Part shown: positions 51,496 to 59,549 of the stretch, piece by piece | Layout of the letters: each line of letters begins with the position of its first letter | Position numbering within the stretch: the first letter of the stretch is position 1 | NCBI RefSeq assembly: GCF_014873495.1 | Contig: NZ_JADBGF010000001.1 | Coordinates: forward strand, 6,014,001-6,078,000 | Reading direction: 5' to 3' | Length of the DNA stretch: 64,000 nucleotides | Source: Streptomyces stelliscabiei | GTDB lineage: Bacteria; Actinomycetota; Actinomycetes; Streptomycetales; Streptomycetaceae | Notes under the pieces: generated by a model | What the model was told of the DNA's origin: nothing | Database searches by the model: none | The model's input: the letters and a program-made list of their open reading frames with translations, nothing else | Position numbers and translations under genes: made by a program

Positions 51496-51585
51496 GCCGT
51501 GGATGCCGGGGGAGACAGGGGAGACGGGCTGTGGGGCGCGATGGTTCCCGGGTGGGGAGATCTCCCCACCACGGCGAAGGGACGG

Positions 51586-52560
51586 TCAGCCGACGGTGAT
51601 CGAGTCCAGCTGCGCCCGCAGGTACACGTGCGAGTCCACCGGTGGGTGCGCCACCCGGCCGACCGGCGGCGGCACGGACTCCACGATCGTGCCCGGGGTG
51701 CACTCGCCGAAGTAGACCAGCGACATCAGCTCCTCGGTGGGTTCGTCGGCCGGCGGCGGCAGGACCCGGTGCCGCCCGGAGCGCCAGCGGTCCCCGGTCC
51801 AACGGGCCAGCAGATCACCGACGTTGACGGTGAAGGCGTCGGGGTCGTAGGGGGCGTCCTCCCAGCCGCCCTCGTCCGTGAACACCTGGAGTCCGCCCTT
51901 CCCGGCCTGCCGGTCGAGGATCGTGACCGTGCCGAAGTCGGTGTGCGGGCCGATCCGGAACTGGCCCGGCACCGGGTCGCCGATGACCTCGGTGCCCGGA
52001 TACCAGTTGATGTTGAAGCCGTAGGTGGGGTGGCTCATGTGCCGGGAGAAGAAGTCCGGCTCCAGGCCGAGCGCGTCGCCGAGGAGGGCGAGCAACAGGT
52101 TCTCCAGCTCGCCCATGCGCGCCAGGTACTCCTCGCACAGGGCCCGCAGTTCCGGCACCTCCGCCGGCCACACGTTCGGCGCGTACCACTCGGCGTTCAC
52201 GACCGGGTCGTCGAACGGCTCGTGCGTCGCGAACGTCAGCGACTCCTTGAGGTCCGGCGGGGTCTCGGTCCCCTCCGCGTACCCGTTCGCCTCGGCTCCC
52301 GGCCCGAGCCAGCCCCGCCCGCCGACCTTCACCTCGTACGCCTGCTTGGCCTCGACGGGCAGGACGAAGAAGGCGCGGGCGGCCTCCCGGACGCGGGTGC
52401 GCAGGGCCGGGTCGACGCCGTGGCCGGTGACGAGGAGGAAACCGGCGCTCTGGAGCGCCTCGTCGACCGTGCGGGCGATCCGGGCACGGACCTCGGGGCC
52501 GCCGTCGCGCCAGGGGCGCAGATCGATGGTGGGGATGCGGGGCCTACTCGTCGATGTCAC
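51586..52560 (-). CDS. Isopenicillin-N-synthase-family 2OG-Fe(II) dioxygenase
   Basis: 324 residues. A non-haem iron fold with DIOX_N-like N-terminus (RPRIPTIDLRPWRDGG... SAGFLLVTGHGVDPALRT) and Fe ligands H-x-D in IGPHTDFGTVTIL and the distal His in RSGRHRVLP. The Arg of the usual R-x-S 2-oxoglutarate site is not visible; EELMSLVYFGE stands there, with Leu instead. It may use another cosubstrate or orient it differently. Substrate unknown. Its start overlaps the end of the deaminase gene by 17 bp, so the two are coupled. Confidence 0.88.
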   Translation of the reverse strand: MTSTSRPRIPTIDLRPWRDGGPEVRARIARTVDEALQSAGFLLVTGHGVDPALRTRVREAARAFFVLPVEAKQAYEVKVGGRGWLGPGAEANGYAEGTETPPDLKESLTFATHEPFDDPVVNAEWYAPNVWPAEVPELRALCEEYLARMGELENLLLALLGDALGLEPDFFSRHMSHPTYGFNINWYPGTEVIGDPVPGQFRIGPHTDFGTVTILDRQAGKGGLQVFTDEGGWEDAPYDPDAFTVNVGDLLARWTGDRWRSGRHRVLPPPADEPTEELMSLVYFGECTPGTIVESVPPPVGRVAHPPVDSHVYLRAQLDSITVG

Positions 52561-53026
52561 CGATGTCCTCGTTCCATAGGGCCGGTTCGCGCCGGATGAA
52601 GTCGCGCATCAGGGCCACACACTCCGGGTCGTCCAGCACCAGGACCTCCACCCCGTGCTCGGCGAGCCAGTCGTGGCCGCCGTGGAAGGTCGTGGCCTCG
52701 CCGACCACCACCCGCGAGATCCCGAACTGCCGCACCAGCCCGGAGCAGTACCAGCACGGCGACAGCGTCGTCACCATCGTCGTACCGCGATACGTCCGCT
52801 GCCGTCCCGCCGCGCGGAACGCTGCCGTCTCGGCGTGTGTGGACGGGTCGCCGTCCTGGACGCGGCGGTTGTGGCCCCGCCCGAGGAGGCTGCCGTCCGG
52901 GCCGTAGAGGGCGGCGCCGATCGGAATGCCGCCCTCGGCGAGGCCGGCACGGGCCTCCTCGACGGCGGTGGCGAGCCACGCGCGTGCCTGCGCGCCGGCC
53001 CGGGGTGGTGGCTGTGTCGGGTCCAT
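52544..53026 (-). CDS. Nucleoside/cytosine deaminase (CDA-fold)
   Basis: 160 residues from ATG 53026. Zinc-dependent deaminase motifs H-A-E (DPSTHAETAAFRAAG) and P-C-x-x-C (TLSPCWYCSGLVRQFG), with the C-terminal tail resembling fungal/bacterial cytosine deaminases (ATTFHGGHDWLAEHGVEVLVLDDPECVALMRDFI). It is likely to deaminate cytosine, guanine or a related base in the cytosol. It is coupled to the dioxygenase gene; together they could act on a purine/pyrimidine-like compound, but this is inference. Confidence 0.9.
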   Translation of the reverse strand: MDPTQPPPRAGAQARAWLATAVEEARAGLAEGGIPIGAALYGPDGSLLGRGHNRRVQDGDPSTHAETAAFRAAGRQRTYRGTTMVTTLSPCWYCSGLVRQFGISRVVVGEATTFHGGHDWLAEHGVEVLVLDDPECVALMRDFIRREPALWNEDIGDIDE

Positions 53027-53059
53027 GCGCTCACTCTGCCCTCGAAACGGCGGCGCCAC

Positions 53060-53155
53060 CGACTGTGGCCCGGAGTCGTGGCCCGAGCCGTGGTCTGCGC
53101 CTGGCCCGCGCTCCAGCCGGAGCTGTGGTCCGAGCTGTGGTCCGAGCCGGGCTGA
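53060..53155. repeat. Degenerate short tandem repeat between deaminase and kinase genes
   Basis: Units based on GAGCTGTGGTCC/GAGCCGTGGTCT occur several times between ~53060 and 53155 (AGCTGTGGTCCGAGCTGTGG is the clearest run). It is non-coding, upstream of the kinase at 53288 and of the deaminase, and looks like slippage-derived sequence. Confidence 0.55.
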
Positions 53156-53287
53156 TCTGGAACACTCCGGCACGGAGCGGGCGGCGGGGTCGTGGCCGGC
53201 GGGAGAGGCGGTTCGCTCCCGCCCGATCATGGGATGAACCTCGCCTGCGCACAGGGCGGTCGCCGACGTACCACCAGGGGTGTTGCC

Positions 53288-54604
53288 GTGGTTGAGATCC
53301 GGGTGGAGCGATCGCTCCGGGCCCAGGCCCGCAGGACGTTCGCGCGGCGCCCGTGGAGCACGGCGGTGCGCCGGGCGTTCCCGCAGGTGGCGGACGCCGT
53401 CTACGCCGTGGTGTCGGTCTGGATCTCCAGCACCATGCTGCACAACTGGCCCGACCCGCACGGCTACTGGCGGCCGGCCGACACCTGGGCGTACGCCCTG
53501 ATCGCGCTGGTCTACCTCCCGCTGGCGGTGCGCCGCCGGGCTCCCGTGGCCGTGCTGGTCGGTACGGCGTCCTGCACGCTGTGCTATTTCACTCTGGGTT
53601 ACTACCACGTGGTCGTCGTCTGCGGACTGGGCCTGGCGTTCTACACCGTGGCGGCGCTGTGCCCGCGCAGGGTCGTGGCGAAGTGCGCCGCCGTGTCGCT
53701 GCTCGTGCTGCTGTGGGGTACGCGGCTCGCCGAGCCCGGCATCGGCCCGCTCAGCGTTGTCTTCGTGACCGTGATGGTCGCCGTCGTCTGGGTGACCGGC
53801 GACCGGTCCCGCCGGCTCGCGGAGCGCGGCGAGCAGCTCGCCGCGCTCACCGAGCAACTGCGCCTGGAGCAGGAGGAGAAGGCCCGGCGGGCCGTCATCG
53901 CCGAACGCATGAGGACGGCCCGTGAACTGCACGACGTGATCGCCCACCACGTGTCCGTGATCTCCGTCCAGACCGGCCTGGCCGGGTACGTCTTCACCTC
54001 CGACCCGAGGACGGCCCGCAAGGCGCTGGACGTCATCGCGGGTAGCGCCCACGAGGCGATGGCGGAGATGCGCCGCATGCTGGTCGTGCTCAGGGAGGGG
54101 CTGGAGGGCGCCCCTGAAGGGACGCGGGGCGAGGATGAAGAAGCGGGAGCGAGAGCCGAAGCGAAAGGGGCAGGAGAGGGAGAAGAGGCGGGAGACCATG
54201 ACGCGCCTCCCGGACTCGGGCGGCTGGATCGGCTGACCCGGCGAGTGAGAGCCGCGGGCGTCCCCGTCGACGTCCGGATCACGGGCTCCCCGTTCCCGCT
54301 GCCGCCCGGTGTCGACCTGTGCGCCTACCGGGTCATCCAGGAAGCCCTCACCAACGTCATGAAGCACGCGCCGACCGCCCACGCCAGCGTCACGGTGCAC
54401 TATGACGAATCCGCGGTCCGCGTCGTCGTGGCCGACGACGGACGGGAGCCGGTGCCGGCCCGTCCCGTCACGGGGTCCGCCGCCCACGGACTGATCGGCA
54501 TGCGCGAGCGGGCCGGTGCCTACGGCGGGACGGTGACCGCCGGCCCCGGCCCCCGGGGCGGTTTCGAGGTCGGGCTGATGCTTCCCGTGCCCCGCGGCGG
54601 GTGA
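53288..54604 (+). CDS. Sensor histidine kinase, NarL/DesK type (HisKA_3)
   Basis: 438 residues from GTG 53288 (AGGGG upstream); ATG 53234 would add 18. Four to five membrane helices occupy ~35-165. The HisKA_3 phosphoacceptor is H215 in TARELHDVIAHHVSVISVQTGLAGY. After the dimerisation helices there is a Glu/Ala/Gly-rich insert (~280-310). HATPase_c follows, with the N box CAYRVIQEALTNVMKHAP, G1 VVVADDGREP and G2 AAHGLIGMRERAGAYGGTV. There is no partner immediately downstream; the NarL regulator at 56408 is 1.8 kb away, past a decayed kinase. Confidence 0.92.
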   Translation: MVEIRVERSLRAQARRTFARRPWSTAVRRAFPQVADAVYAVVSVWISSTMLHNWPDPHGYWRPADTWAYALIALVYLPLAVRRRAPVAVLVGTASCTLCYFTLGYYHVVVVCGLGLAFYTVAALCPRRVVAKCAAVSLLVLLWGTRLAEPGIGPLSVVFVTVMVAVVWVTGDRSRRLAERGEQLAALTEQLRLEQEEKARRAVIAERMRTARELHDVIAHHVSVISVQTGLAGYVFTSDPRTARKALDVIAGSAHEAMAEMRRMLVVLREGLEGAPEGTRGEDEEAGARAEAKGAGEGEEAGDHDAPPGLGRLDRLTRRVRAAGVPVDVRITGSPFPLPPGVDLCAYRVIQEALTNVMKHAPTAHASVTVHYDESAVRVVVADDGREPVPARPVTGSAAHGLIGMRERAGAYGGTVTAGPGPRGGFEVGLMLPVPRGG

Positions 54605-54847
54605 GAAGGGCCGCTCGGCGCCCGGCGGGCACGCAGGCCTGTCGACCGGCTTTCGCGGCCCCGCGCGGCCCCCTGAGGGGAAGGCCCGTGGCGCGGTCCG
54701 GGCGAGCGCGGATACCGCGAAGGTTTACCCGGGACCAACCCTCGGGTTGACGCGGCCAGGCCGGAGCCCCACGTAGCTTTCTGCATGTCCATGATCAAGC
54801 GCCCCGTGTGGTCAAGCGGGGCGTACCGGCATCGCAGGGAGAACACG

Positions 54848-55225
54848 ATGAGACTCGCACACTGGAAGGCAACCGTCGTCGCGACCGGAGCCACCGCGCT
54901 CCTCGCCACCGGCATGGCCTTCGCCCCCGCAGCCAGCGCCGACGCATTCCGGTGCGGCTCCTTCGGGAGCGACGCGCGGGCGATGTGCGCATACGTTCAG
55001 GGGGCGCCCAACGGACTCACGGTGCGCAGCGGCCCCAGCAGCCAGGCCTCCCCGCTGTACAGCCTCGCCAACGGCACCAAGGTCGAGGTCGACTGCTGGA
55101 CCACCGGCAGTTCGGTGAACGGCTACAACATCTGGGCCAAGCTCTACTCGCCCGCCGGATCCCGGTACGTCAGCGACTTCTACCTGTCGACCGGGCACAT
55201 CCAGAGCTACGTGAACCACTGCTGA
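54848..55225 (+). CDS. Small secreted SH3-like protein
   Basis: 125 residues from ATG 54848, with CAGGGAGAACACG upstream. Sec signal MRLAHWKATVVATGATALLATGMAFAPAASADA, then a ~90-residue beta-rich domain with a bacterial SH3 pattern (LTVRSGPSSQASPLYSLANGTKVEVDCWTTGSSVNGYNIWAKLYSPAGSRYVSDFYLSTG) and four Cys. It probably binds cell wall or acts outside the cell. Confidence 0.85.
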   Translation: MRLAHWKATVVATGATALLATGMAFAPAASADAFRCGSFGSDARAMCAYVQGAPNGLTVRSGPSSQASPLYSLANGTKVEVDCWTTGSSVNGYNIWAKLYSPAGSRYVSDFYLSTGHIQSYVNHC

Positions 55226-55364
55226 CGCGTACGGAACCGGCCCGGCGGTCGTTCACGGCCGCCGGGCGCGCGGCGGTTCGCCCTCACCCCCGGGGAGGAC
55301 GGGCCGCCGCGCGCCCGGCCGTGCCGCCGTGCCGGCCGGGGGCGGGCTTCAGTGCGTTCCCGCG

Positions 55365-55414
55365 CCCGGCTGACCCGGCTGACCCGGCTGACCCGGCTGA
55401 CCCGGCTGACCCGA
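55365..55414. repeat. 9-bp tandem repeat, five perfect units
   Basis: CCCGGCTGA is repeated at 55365, 55374, 55383, 55392 and 55401, followed by a partial unit. It sits just beyond the stop of the minus-strand secreted protein (55423). Non-coding in the called annotation; number of units is likely variable between strains. Confidence 0.9.
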
Positions 55415-55422
55415 GTGAGAGC

Positions 55423-55728
55423 TCACCACATGTCGATCCAACGGTGGGTCATCCGGCCACTGCCGCAGGCGACGTACTTCGTTCCCCGGATGGTGCTGAT
55501 CCCGGAGTAGTAGTGCTGGCCGTCCGTGCACTTGATGCCGACGCGCCAGTTGCTGCCGCCGGAACACCAGCCGGACGCACGGTAGTCGCTGATCTTCGTG
55601 GTCGAACAGGACATGGCTTGGGCGGCGGCCGCACCGGAGGAGGCCGCGGAGGCGGCGGGGGCGAGTGCGAGTCCGCCACCGAGAGCGACCGCCGCAGTGG
55701 TGAGGGCGAGGGTCCTACGTATCTTCAT
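55423..55728 (-). CDS. Small secreted protein
   Basis: 101 residues from ATG 55728. Signal peptide MKIRRTLALTTAAVALGGGLALAPAASAAS, then ~70 residues with four Cys (MSCSTTKISDYRASGWCSGGSNWRVGIKCTDGQHYYSGISTIRGTKYVACGSGRMTHRWID). The mature part is a compact Cys-rich, Trp/Tyr-rich domain of a type common among Streptomyces secreted proteins. Function unknown. Between it and the decayed kinase (55729-56117) I see no gene. Confidence 0.8.
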   Translation of the reverse strand: MKIRRTLALTTAAVALGGGLALAPAASAASSGAAAAQAMSCSTTKISDYRASGWCSGGSNWRVGIKCTDGQHYYSGISTIRGTKYVACGSGRMTHRWIDMW

Positions 55729-56117
55729 GAGTTCCGGTTCCCCTTCTCGGAAGCGACGGCCGGCGGTCGGCCGACTCGTCGTGGTGCTGGTCCAGGACGC
55801 TACGGGCGGGCCGCGTGCGGCGTCGTCCCACGCTGGTTGGAACTCCGGCTCGACGCAGCGCGGTAGACGCGCCGTACCTGCAACTTCCGCTGTACCGCGA
55901 GAGGTTGACGCCTCGCCGACGGCGGCGGCGCCACGCTGCGGCGATGCGGATCCGGGTGCCTCGCCCTTCGGTCCTGGTCCATCTGCCGCCCACGGTCCGC
56001 AGCCGGTCGCCGGTCACCGGTCGCCGTCTGCCGCCCGGTGCACCTCATCCGGTGCGGGTACGTCACCGCCGGCTACCGGCCCGTGGTGCGTGGTGACACC
56101 GACTCGATGGCGTCCGT

Positions 56118-56407
56118 CGTCAGAGCAGGTGCGACGCGCCCGGCGGATGCTCGCCGAGGAGCGCGGCCGGATCGCCCGCGAACAGGGGCCGGAGCAACCG
56201 CGGCACATGCTGACGGTGCTGCGGGCCTGCGACGGGTTCCGGACAAGCTTCCCGCCGTCGGCGGGAATGGCTTGATCGATATGCGGGAGCGGGCCAAGCT
56301 CTACGGCGGGACGATCAGTATCGGCCCGGGGAACGACGGGGGGTTCGCCGTCCGGTTGAGTCTGCCGACTTCCCCGCAGCCGTACGCCGGGAGGACGACA
56401 CCGCGGA
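56118..56407 (+). pseudogene. Decayed NarL-type histidine kinase remnant
   Basis: Two short fragments of a HisKA_3 kinase survive in different frames. LAEERGRIAREQ (56148-56183) matches the start of the dimerisation helix with the catalytic HD lost, closely followed by MLTVLR (56208-56225), the end of the second helix. After a frameshift, GNGLIDMRERAKLYGGTISIGPGNDGGFAVRLSLP (from 56263) matches the G2 box and last strands, as in the intact kinase at 53288. Most of the ATPase domain and all membrane segments are missing. It lies directly before the response regulator, so it is the remains of that regulator's cognate kinase. Confidence 0.65.
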
Positions 56408-57091
56408 ATGACCGGACGCCGCGATACCAAGGTGCTCGTCGTCGACGACCAGTTCCTCATCCGTGCCGGCCTGGTGGGGCTGCTGCACGCCGCGCCCGGC
56501 GTCGAGGTCGTCGGGGAGGCGGCGGACGGCGCGGAGGCCGTCGAGGTGGCGGCACGGACCCGGCCCGACGTGATCCTGATGGACATCCGGATGCCCGGCA
56601 TGAACGGCATCCAGGCCACCGAGCACATCCTCGCCCAGGCCCCCGATCCAGCGCCCAGGGTCCTGGTGCTGACCACCTTCGACCTCGACGAGTACGTCTA
56701 CGGGGCGCTGCGGGCCGGGGCGTCGGGGTTTCTGCTCAAGGACTCGGGGCCCGAGCGGCTGCTCGCCGCGGTGGCCGCGATCGGCGGCGGCGACGCGCTG
56801 TTCGCGCCCAGCGTCACGCGGCGACTGGTCGAGGCGTTCGCCCGGCAGGGCGGGGCCGTCGACGCCGGTGAACAGCCGCCCGACCTGGGGGCCCTGACCT
56901 CGCGTGAGGTCGAGGTCCTCAAACTCATCGCGCGGGGCCTGTCCAACCTGGAGATCGCCGACCTGCTCCACATCAGCGAGGCGACCGTGAAGACGCACCT
57001 CAACCGCACCATGACCAAGCTGGCACTGGGCAGCAGGGCCCAGGCGGTCGTGGTCGCGTACGAGACGGGACTGGTGACGCCCGGCGGCTGA
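56408..57091 (+). CDS. NarL-family response regulator
   Basis: 227 residues from ATG 56408. The receiver has D13/D14, the phosphoacceptor D59 (VILMDIRMPGMNGIQAT), Thr in VLVLTTFDLDEYVYGAL and Lys in FLLKDSGP. A LuxR-type HTH follows (LGALTSREVEVLKLIARGLSNLEIADLLHISEATVKTHLNRTMTKLALGSRAQAVVVAYETGL). All key residues are intact. Its own kinase gene is a pseudogene, so it is effectively an orphan unless the kinase at 53288 has taken over. Confidence 0.94.
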   Translation: MTGRRDTKVLVVDDQFLIRAGLVGLLHAAPGVEVVGEAADGAEAVEVAARTRPDVILMDIRMPGMNGIQATEHILAQAPDPAPRVLVLTTFDLDEYVYGALRAGASGFLLKDSGPERLLAAVAAIGGGDALFAPSVTRRLVEAFARQGGAVDAGEQPPDLGALTSREVEVLKLIARGLSNLEIADLLHISEATVKTHLNRTMTKLALGSRAQAVVVAYETGLVTPGG

Positions 57092-57093
57092 GG

Positions 57094-57158
57094 GCGTCTT
57101 CGCGTCTTCGCGTCTTCGCGTCTTCGTGTCTGCGTGTCTGCGTGTCTTCGCGTTTTTG
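57094..57158. repeat. 8-bp tandem repeat after the response regulator
   Basis: GCGTCTTC occurs as four perfect units at 57094-57125, then degenerates (GTGTCTGC, GCGTTTTT) to ~57158. It is non-coding, between the NarL regulator and the convergent gvpK. T-rich in places, so it may help termination. Confidence 0.8.
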
Positions 57159-57186
57159 AGTCTTCGGCGTTGTCGTTCTTCGCGGA

Positions 57187-57609
57187 TCAGGGTGGGAGCA
57201 GGGTTCCCAGAGGGCCGAGGTCGAGGTTGAGGTCGTCCAGGGTGAGGCCGTAGCGGTCGCAGAGTTCGGTCATCCGGTCGTGCAGGACCATCAGGGTCAT
57301 GCCGAGCCGTTCCTCCTGGTCCTCGGTGAGGCCGCCCTTGTCGACGCGGTGCAGGGCCTGGCGTTCCATCAGCTGGCGGAGCAGTTCGACGATGGTGAGG
57401 ACCAGGCGGACGAGGTCGCGCTCGACCGTGTCGGGGTCGGTGCGCAGCCGGCGGGCGACGGCTCCCGTGCCGCCCCGGCCGGTGGGCGGCGGGGGGAGGT
57501 CGTCCGGCCGTGCGGGCAGCAGCGAGAAGGCGCGGCTCGCGGCGTCGGCGACCTCGCGGAGGCGGTCGGTGTGGGGGCCGCCGTCAGGCCGGGGGTCCGG
57601 GACTGTCAT
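57187..57609 (-). CDS. gvpK: Gas vesicle protein GvpK
   Basis: 140 residues from ATG 57609. The C-terminal ~90 residues have the GvpK signature (DPDTVERDLVRLVLTIVELLRQLMERQALHRVDKGGLTEDQEERLGMTLMVLHDRMTELCDRYGLTLDDLNLDLGPLGTLL). It is a minor gas-vesicle assembly factor. Last gene of the gvp operon; its start lies 25 bp inside gvpS. Confidence 0.93.
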   Translation of the reverse strand: MTVPDPRPDGGPHTDRLREVADAASRAFSLLPARPDDLPPPPTGRGGTGAVARRLRTDPDTVERDLVRLVLTIVELLRQLMERQALHRVDKGGLTEDQEERLGMTLMVLHDRMTELCDRYGLTLDDLNLDLGPLGTLLPP

Positions 57610-57871
57610 CAGCGCCGTCTCCTTCCAGGGGCGTCCGCGTGGGCAGGTCCAGCGCCCACTGCTCGTCCATCTGCTCGCGTACGGCGACGATCACCGCGCG
57701 CAGCGACACCCGCACCAGGTCGATGTCCGCGACGCTCAGGACGAGGTCACCGGTGAGGACGACACCGCCGCTCAGGAGGCGGTCGAGCAGGTCGATCAGC
57801 GCCACCTGCCGTCCGCTGAGGGGGCGGTCGTCGTCGGCGTACGCGTCGTAGCCGTCGGGGTCGCCGTACAT
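57584..57871 (-). CDS. gvpS: Gas vesicle structural-type protein GvpS (GvpA-like)
   Basis: 95 residues from ATG 57871. The GvpA-family core is LIDLLDRLLSGGVVLTGDLVLSVADIDLVRVSLRAVIVAVREQM, preceded by an acidic N-terminus and followed by a short acidic tail. It is a GvpA/J/S paralogue placed between gvpJ and gvpK, as in the Streptomyces gvp clusters. It begins 2 bp after gvpJ. Confidence 0.88.
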   Translation of the reverse strand: MYGDPDGYDAYADDDRPLSGRQVALIDLLDRLLSGGVVLTGDLVLSVADIDLVRVSLRAVIVAVREQMDEQWALDLPTRTPLEGDGADDSPGPPA

Positions 57872-57873
57872 GC

Positions 57874-58389
57874 TCAGGGCCGGTCCTCCTCGGTGCCGTC
57901 GGCCTCGTCGCTCACCGGTCTGCGCCGTTTGCGCGGGGGTTCGGCCGGGCGGCTCTCGGTACGGCTCACCTTGCGCGCCGTACCGCGACGCTCGGCCGAT
58001 CCGGCCGGCCGGGGCTTCCTCGCGGGCAGCTCCGGGGGCGCCTCGACGCGTTCGCGCAGCTCCTTCACCTCGGCGCGCAGGCGCTCGTTCTCGTCGGCGA
58101 GCGAGCGCCGGCCGTCGGAGCGGGACGCGCGGGAGGAGAGGGCGGGGTCGTGCTCCCACCAGTCGATGCCGATCTCCTTGGCCTTGTCGACGGAGGCCAC
58201 GAGCAGGCGCAGTTTGATGGTGAGCAGCTCGATGTCGAGCAGGTTGATCTTGATGTCGCCGACGATGACGATGCCCTTGTCGAGCACCCGTTCAAGGATG
58301 TCGGCGAGGTTCGCGCTGGAGCCCTGGCCGCCGCCGTAGGGGTACGGGCTTCGCGTCGGCGAGGGAACGGGGGAGTCGGACTGGGTCAC
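57874..58389 (-). CDS. gvpJ: Gas vesicle protein GvpJ
   Basis: 171 residues. GvpA-like core at residues ~27-75 (LADILERVLDKGIVIVGDIKINLLDIELLTIKLRLLVASVDKAKEIGIDWWEHDP), then a coiled-coil-forming stretch (LADENERLRAEVKELRERVEAP) and a basic Arg/Pro-rich tail. The length is that of GvpJ-type minor proteins. It overlaps gvpZ by ATGA. A gvpL gene is expected after it in related clusters but is missing here. Confidence 0.9.
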   Translation of the reverse strand: MTQSDSPVPSPTRSPYPYGGGQGSSANLADILERVLDKGIVIVGDIKINLLDIELLTIKLRLLVASVDKAKEIGIDWWEHDPALSSRASRSDGRRSLADENERLRAEVKELRERVEAPPELPARKPRPAGSAERRGTARKVSRTESRPAEPPRKRRRPVSDEADGTEEDRP

Positions 58390-59549
58390 GGCTCGCTCGA
58401 CCTCCTCGACCTCACCGGTTCCTCTTCGACTTCGTCGTCCTCGTCCTCGTCCTCCTGCTCATAGTCGCCCGCGTCGTCCGTGACCTCGTCGTCGTCCTCT
58501 TCCTCTTCCCACTCGCCTTCCGCGTCCTCGTCCTCGGGGCCGTAGTCGTCCTCGTCCTCGTCCTCGGCTCCGGTGTCGTCCTCGTCGTCCTCGGCCCGGG
58601 GTTCGCCGTCCTCGTCGTACCCGTCGTCGTCCTCGTCGTACCGACCCTCCGCCTCGTCGTCCTCCTCGTCCCGCTCCTGGACCTCTCCGTCGCGGATCTC
58701 TCCGCGCCAGCCGCCGGTGGCCTCGCCACGCATCATGACGAACGTGCGGTACAGCTTGAGGTCGAGGCGGGCGCGGCGGCCCTGGGCCCGGAACAGACCG
58801 CCCGTCTTCTCGAACAGCCCCTTGGGGAAGTACTCCAGGACGAGCAGCACCTTGGTGAGGTTGTCCCCGAGAGGGTGGAAGGTGACGACGCCCCTGGTGG
58901 TGGCCTTGTCGCCCTCGGAGGTCCAGGCGATGCGTTCGTCGGGCACCTGTTCCGTGATGGTGGCGCGCCAGTGCCGGTTCGACTTGGCGACCTTGACGTG
59001 CCACTGCGTGGTGGCCTCGTCCTTCTGCTCGACGCCGATCACACCCTTGGCGAACCGCTGGAACTCCTCGAACTGCGTCCACTGGTCGTACGCCTCGCGC
59101 ACCGGGACACCCACGTCGATGTCCTCGATGATGGTGTGCCCCTTGCCGCTGCCGCCCGAGGGGTCCTTGCCGTGCCCCTTGCCCTTGGTGAGGGCGTCCT
59201 TCGCCTTCTCGGTGACGCCCCCGGCCTTCTCGCCGACGGTGTCCTTCGCCTTGCCCGCGGCATTCTTCGCCTTGTCGACCAGCGCGTCCTTGGCGTGGCC
59301 CGCGGTCGACGTCAGCGTCCCCGCGCTCATGTCGCCCAGCTTGCGCGCGCCGGTGCCCAGACCCTGGCCCACGCCCTGGAGCATCACCGACAGCCGGGCC
59401 TCGATGTACTCCTCCAGCTCCTCCTTCAGCCGGCTCGTGCTCGCGTTCCCGTTCTCGTTCGCGTGCCCGTTCCCACCGGCCTCCTCGTCCGTCCTGCTGA
59501 GGGTTCCGGTACCAGCCGAGCCGCCTTTCGCCGTTCTGCCCTCAGCCAT
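58386..59549 (-). CDS. gvpZ: GvpZ: SRPBCC-domain protein with hyperacidic tail
   Basis: 387 residues from ATG 59549, with AGGACG upstream. A Gly/Asn N-terminus and an Ala/Lys-rich amphipathic stretch (DALVDKAKNAAGKAKDTVGEKAG) precede an SRPBCC/polyketide-cyclase-like domain at ~145-285 (TIIEDIDVGVPVREAYDQWTQFEEFQRFAKGV... NRHWRATITEQVPDERIAWTSEGDK... LLVLEYFPKGLFEKTGGLFRAQGRRAR). The last ~95 residues are mostly Asp/Glu. It sits in the gvp operon as in other Streptomyces; its role in vesicle assembly is unknown. Confidence 0.88.
   Translation of the reverse strand: MAEGRTAKGGSAGTGTLSRTDEEAGGNGHANENGNASTSRLKEELEEYIEARLSVMLQGVGQGLGTGARKLGDMSAGTLTSTAGHAKDALVDKAKNAAGKAKDTVGEKAGGVTEKAKDALTKGKGHGKDPSGGSGKGHTIIEDIDVGVPVREAYDQWTQFEEFQRFAKGVIGVEQKDEATTQWHVKVAKSNRHWRATITEQVPDERIAWTSEGDKATTRGVVTFHPLGDNLTKVLLVLEYFPKGLFEKTGGLFRAQGRRARLDLKLYRTFVMMRGEATGGWRGEIRDGEVQERDEEDDEAEGRYDEDDDGYDEDGEPRAEDDEDDTGAEDEDEDDYGPEDEDAEGEWEEEEDDDEVTDDAGDYEQEDEDEDDEVEEEPVRSRRSSEP

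Noticed and set aside
52544..54487. A 647-codon minus-strand frame extending upstream of the deaminase
   Set aside because: The deaminase starts at ATG 53026; the upstream part is antisense to the NarL-type kinase and is Arg/Gly/His-rich without motifs.
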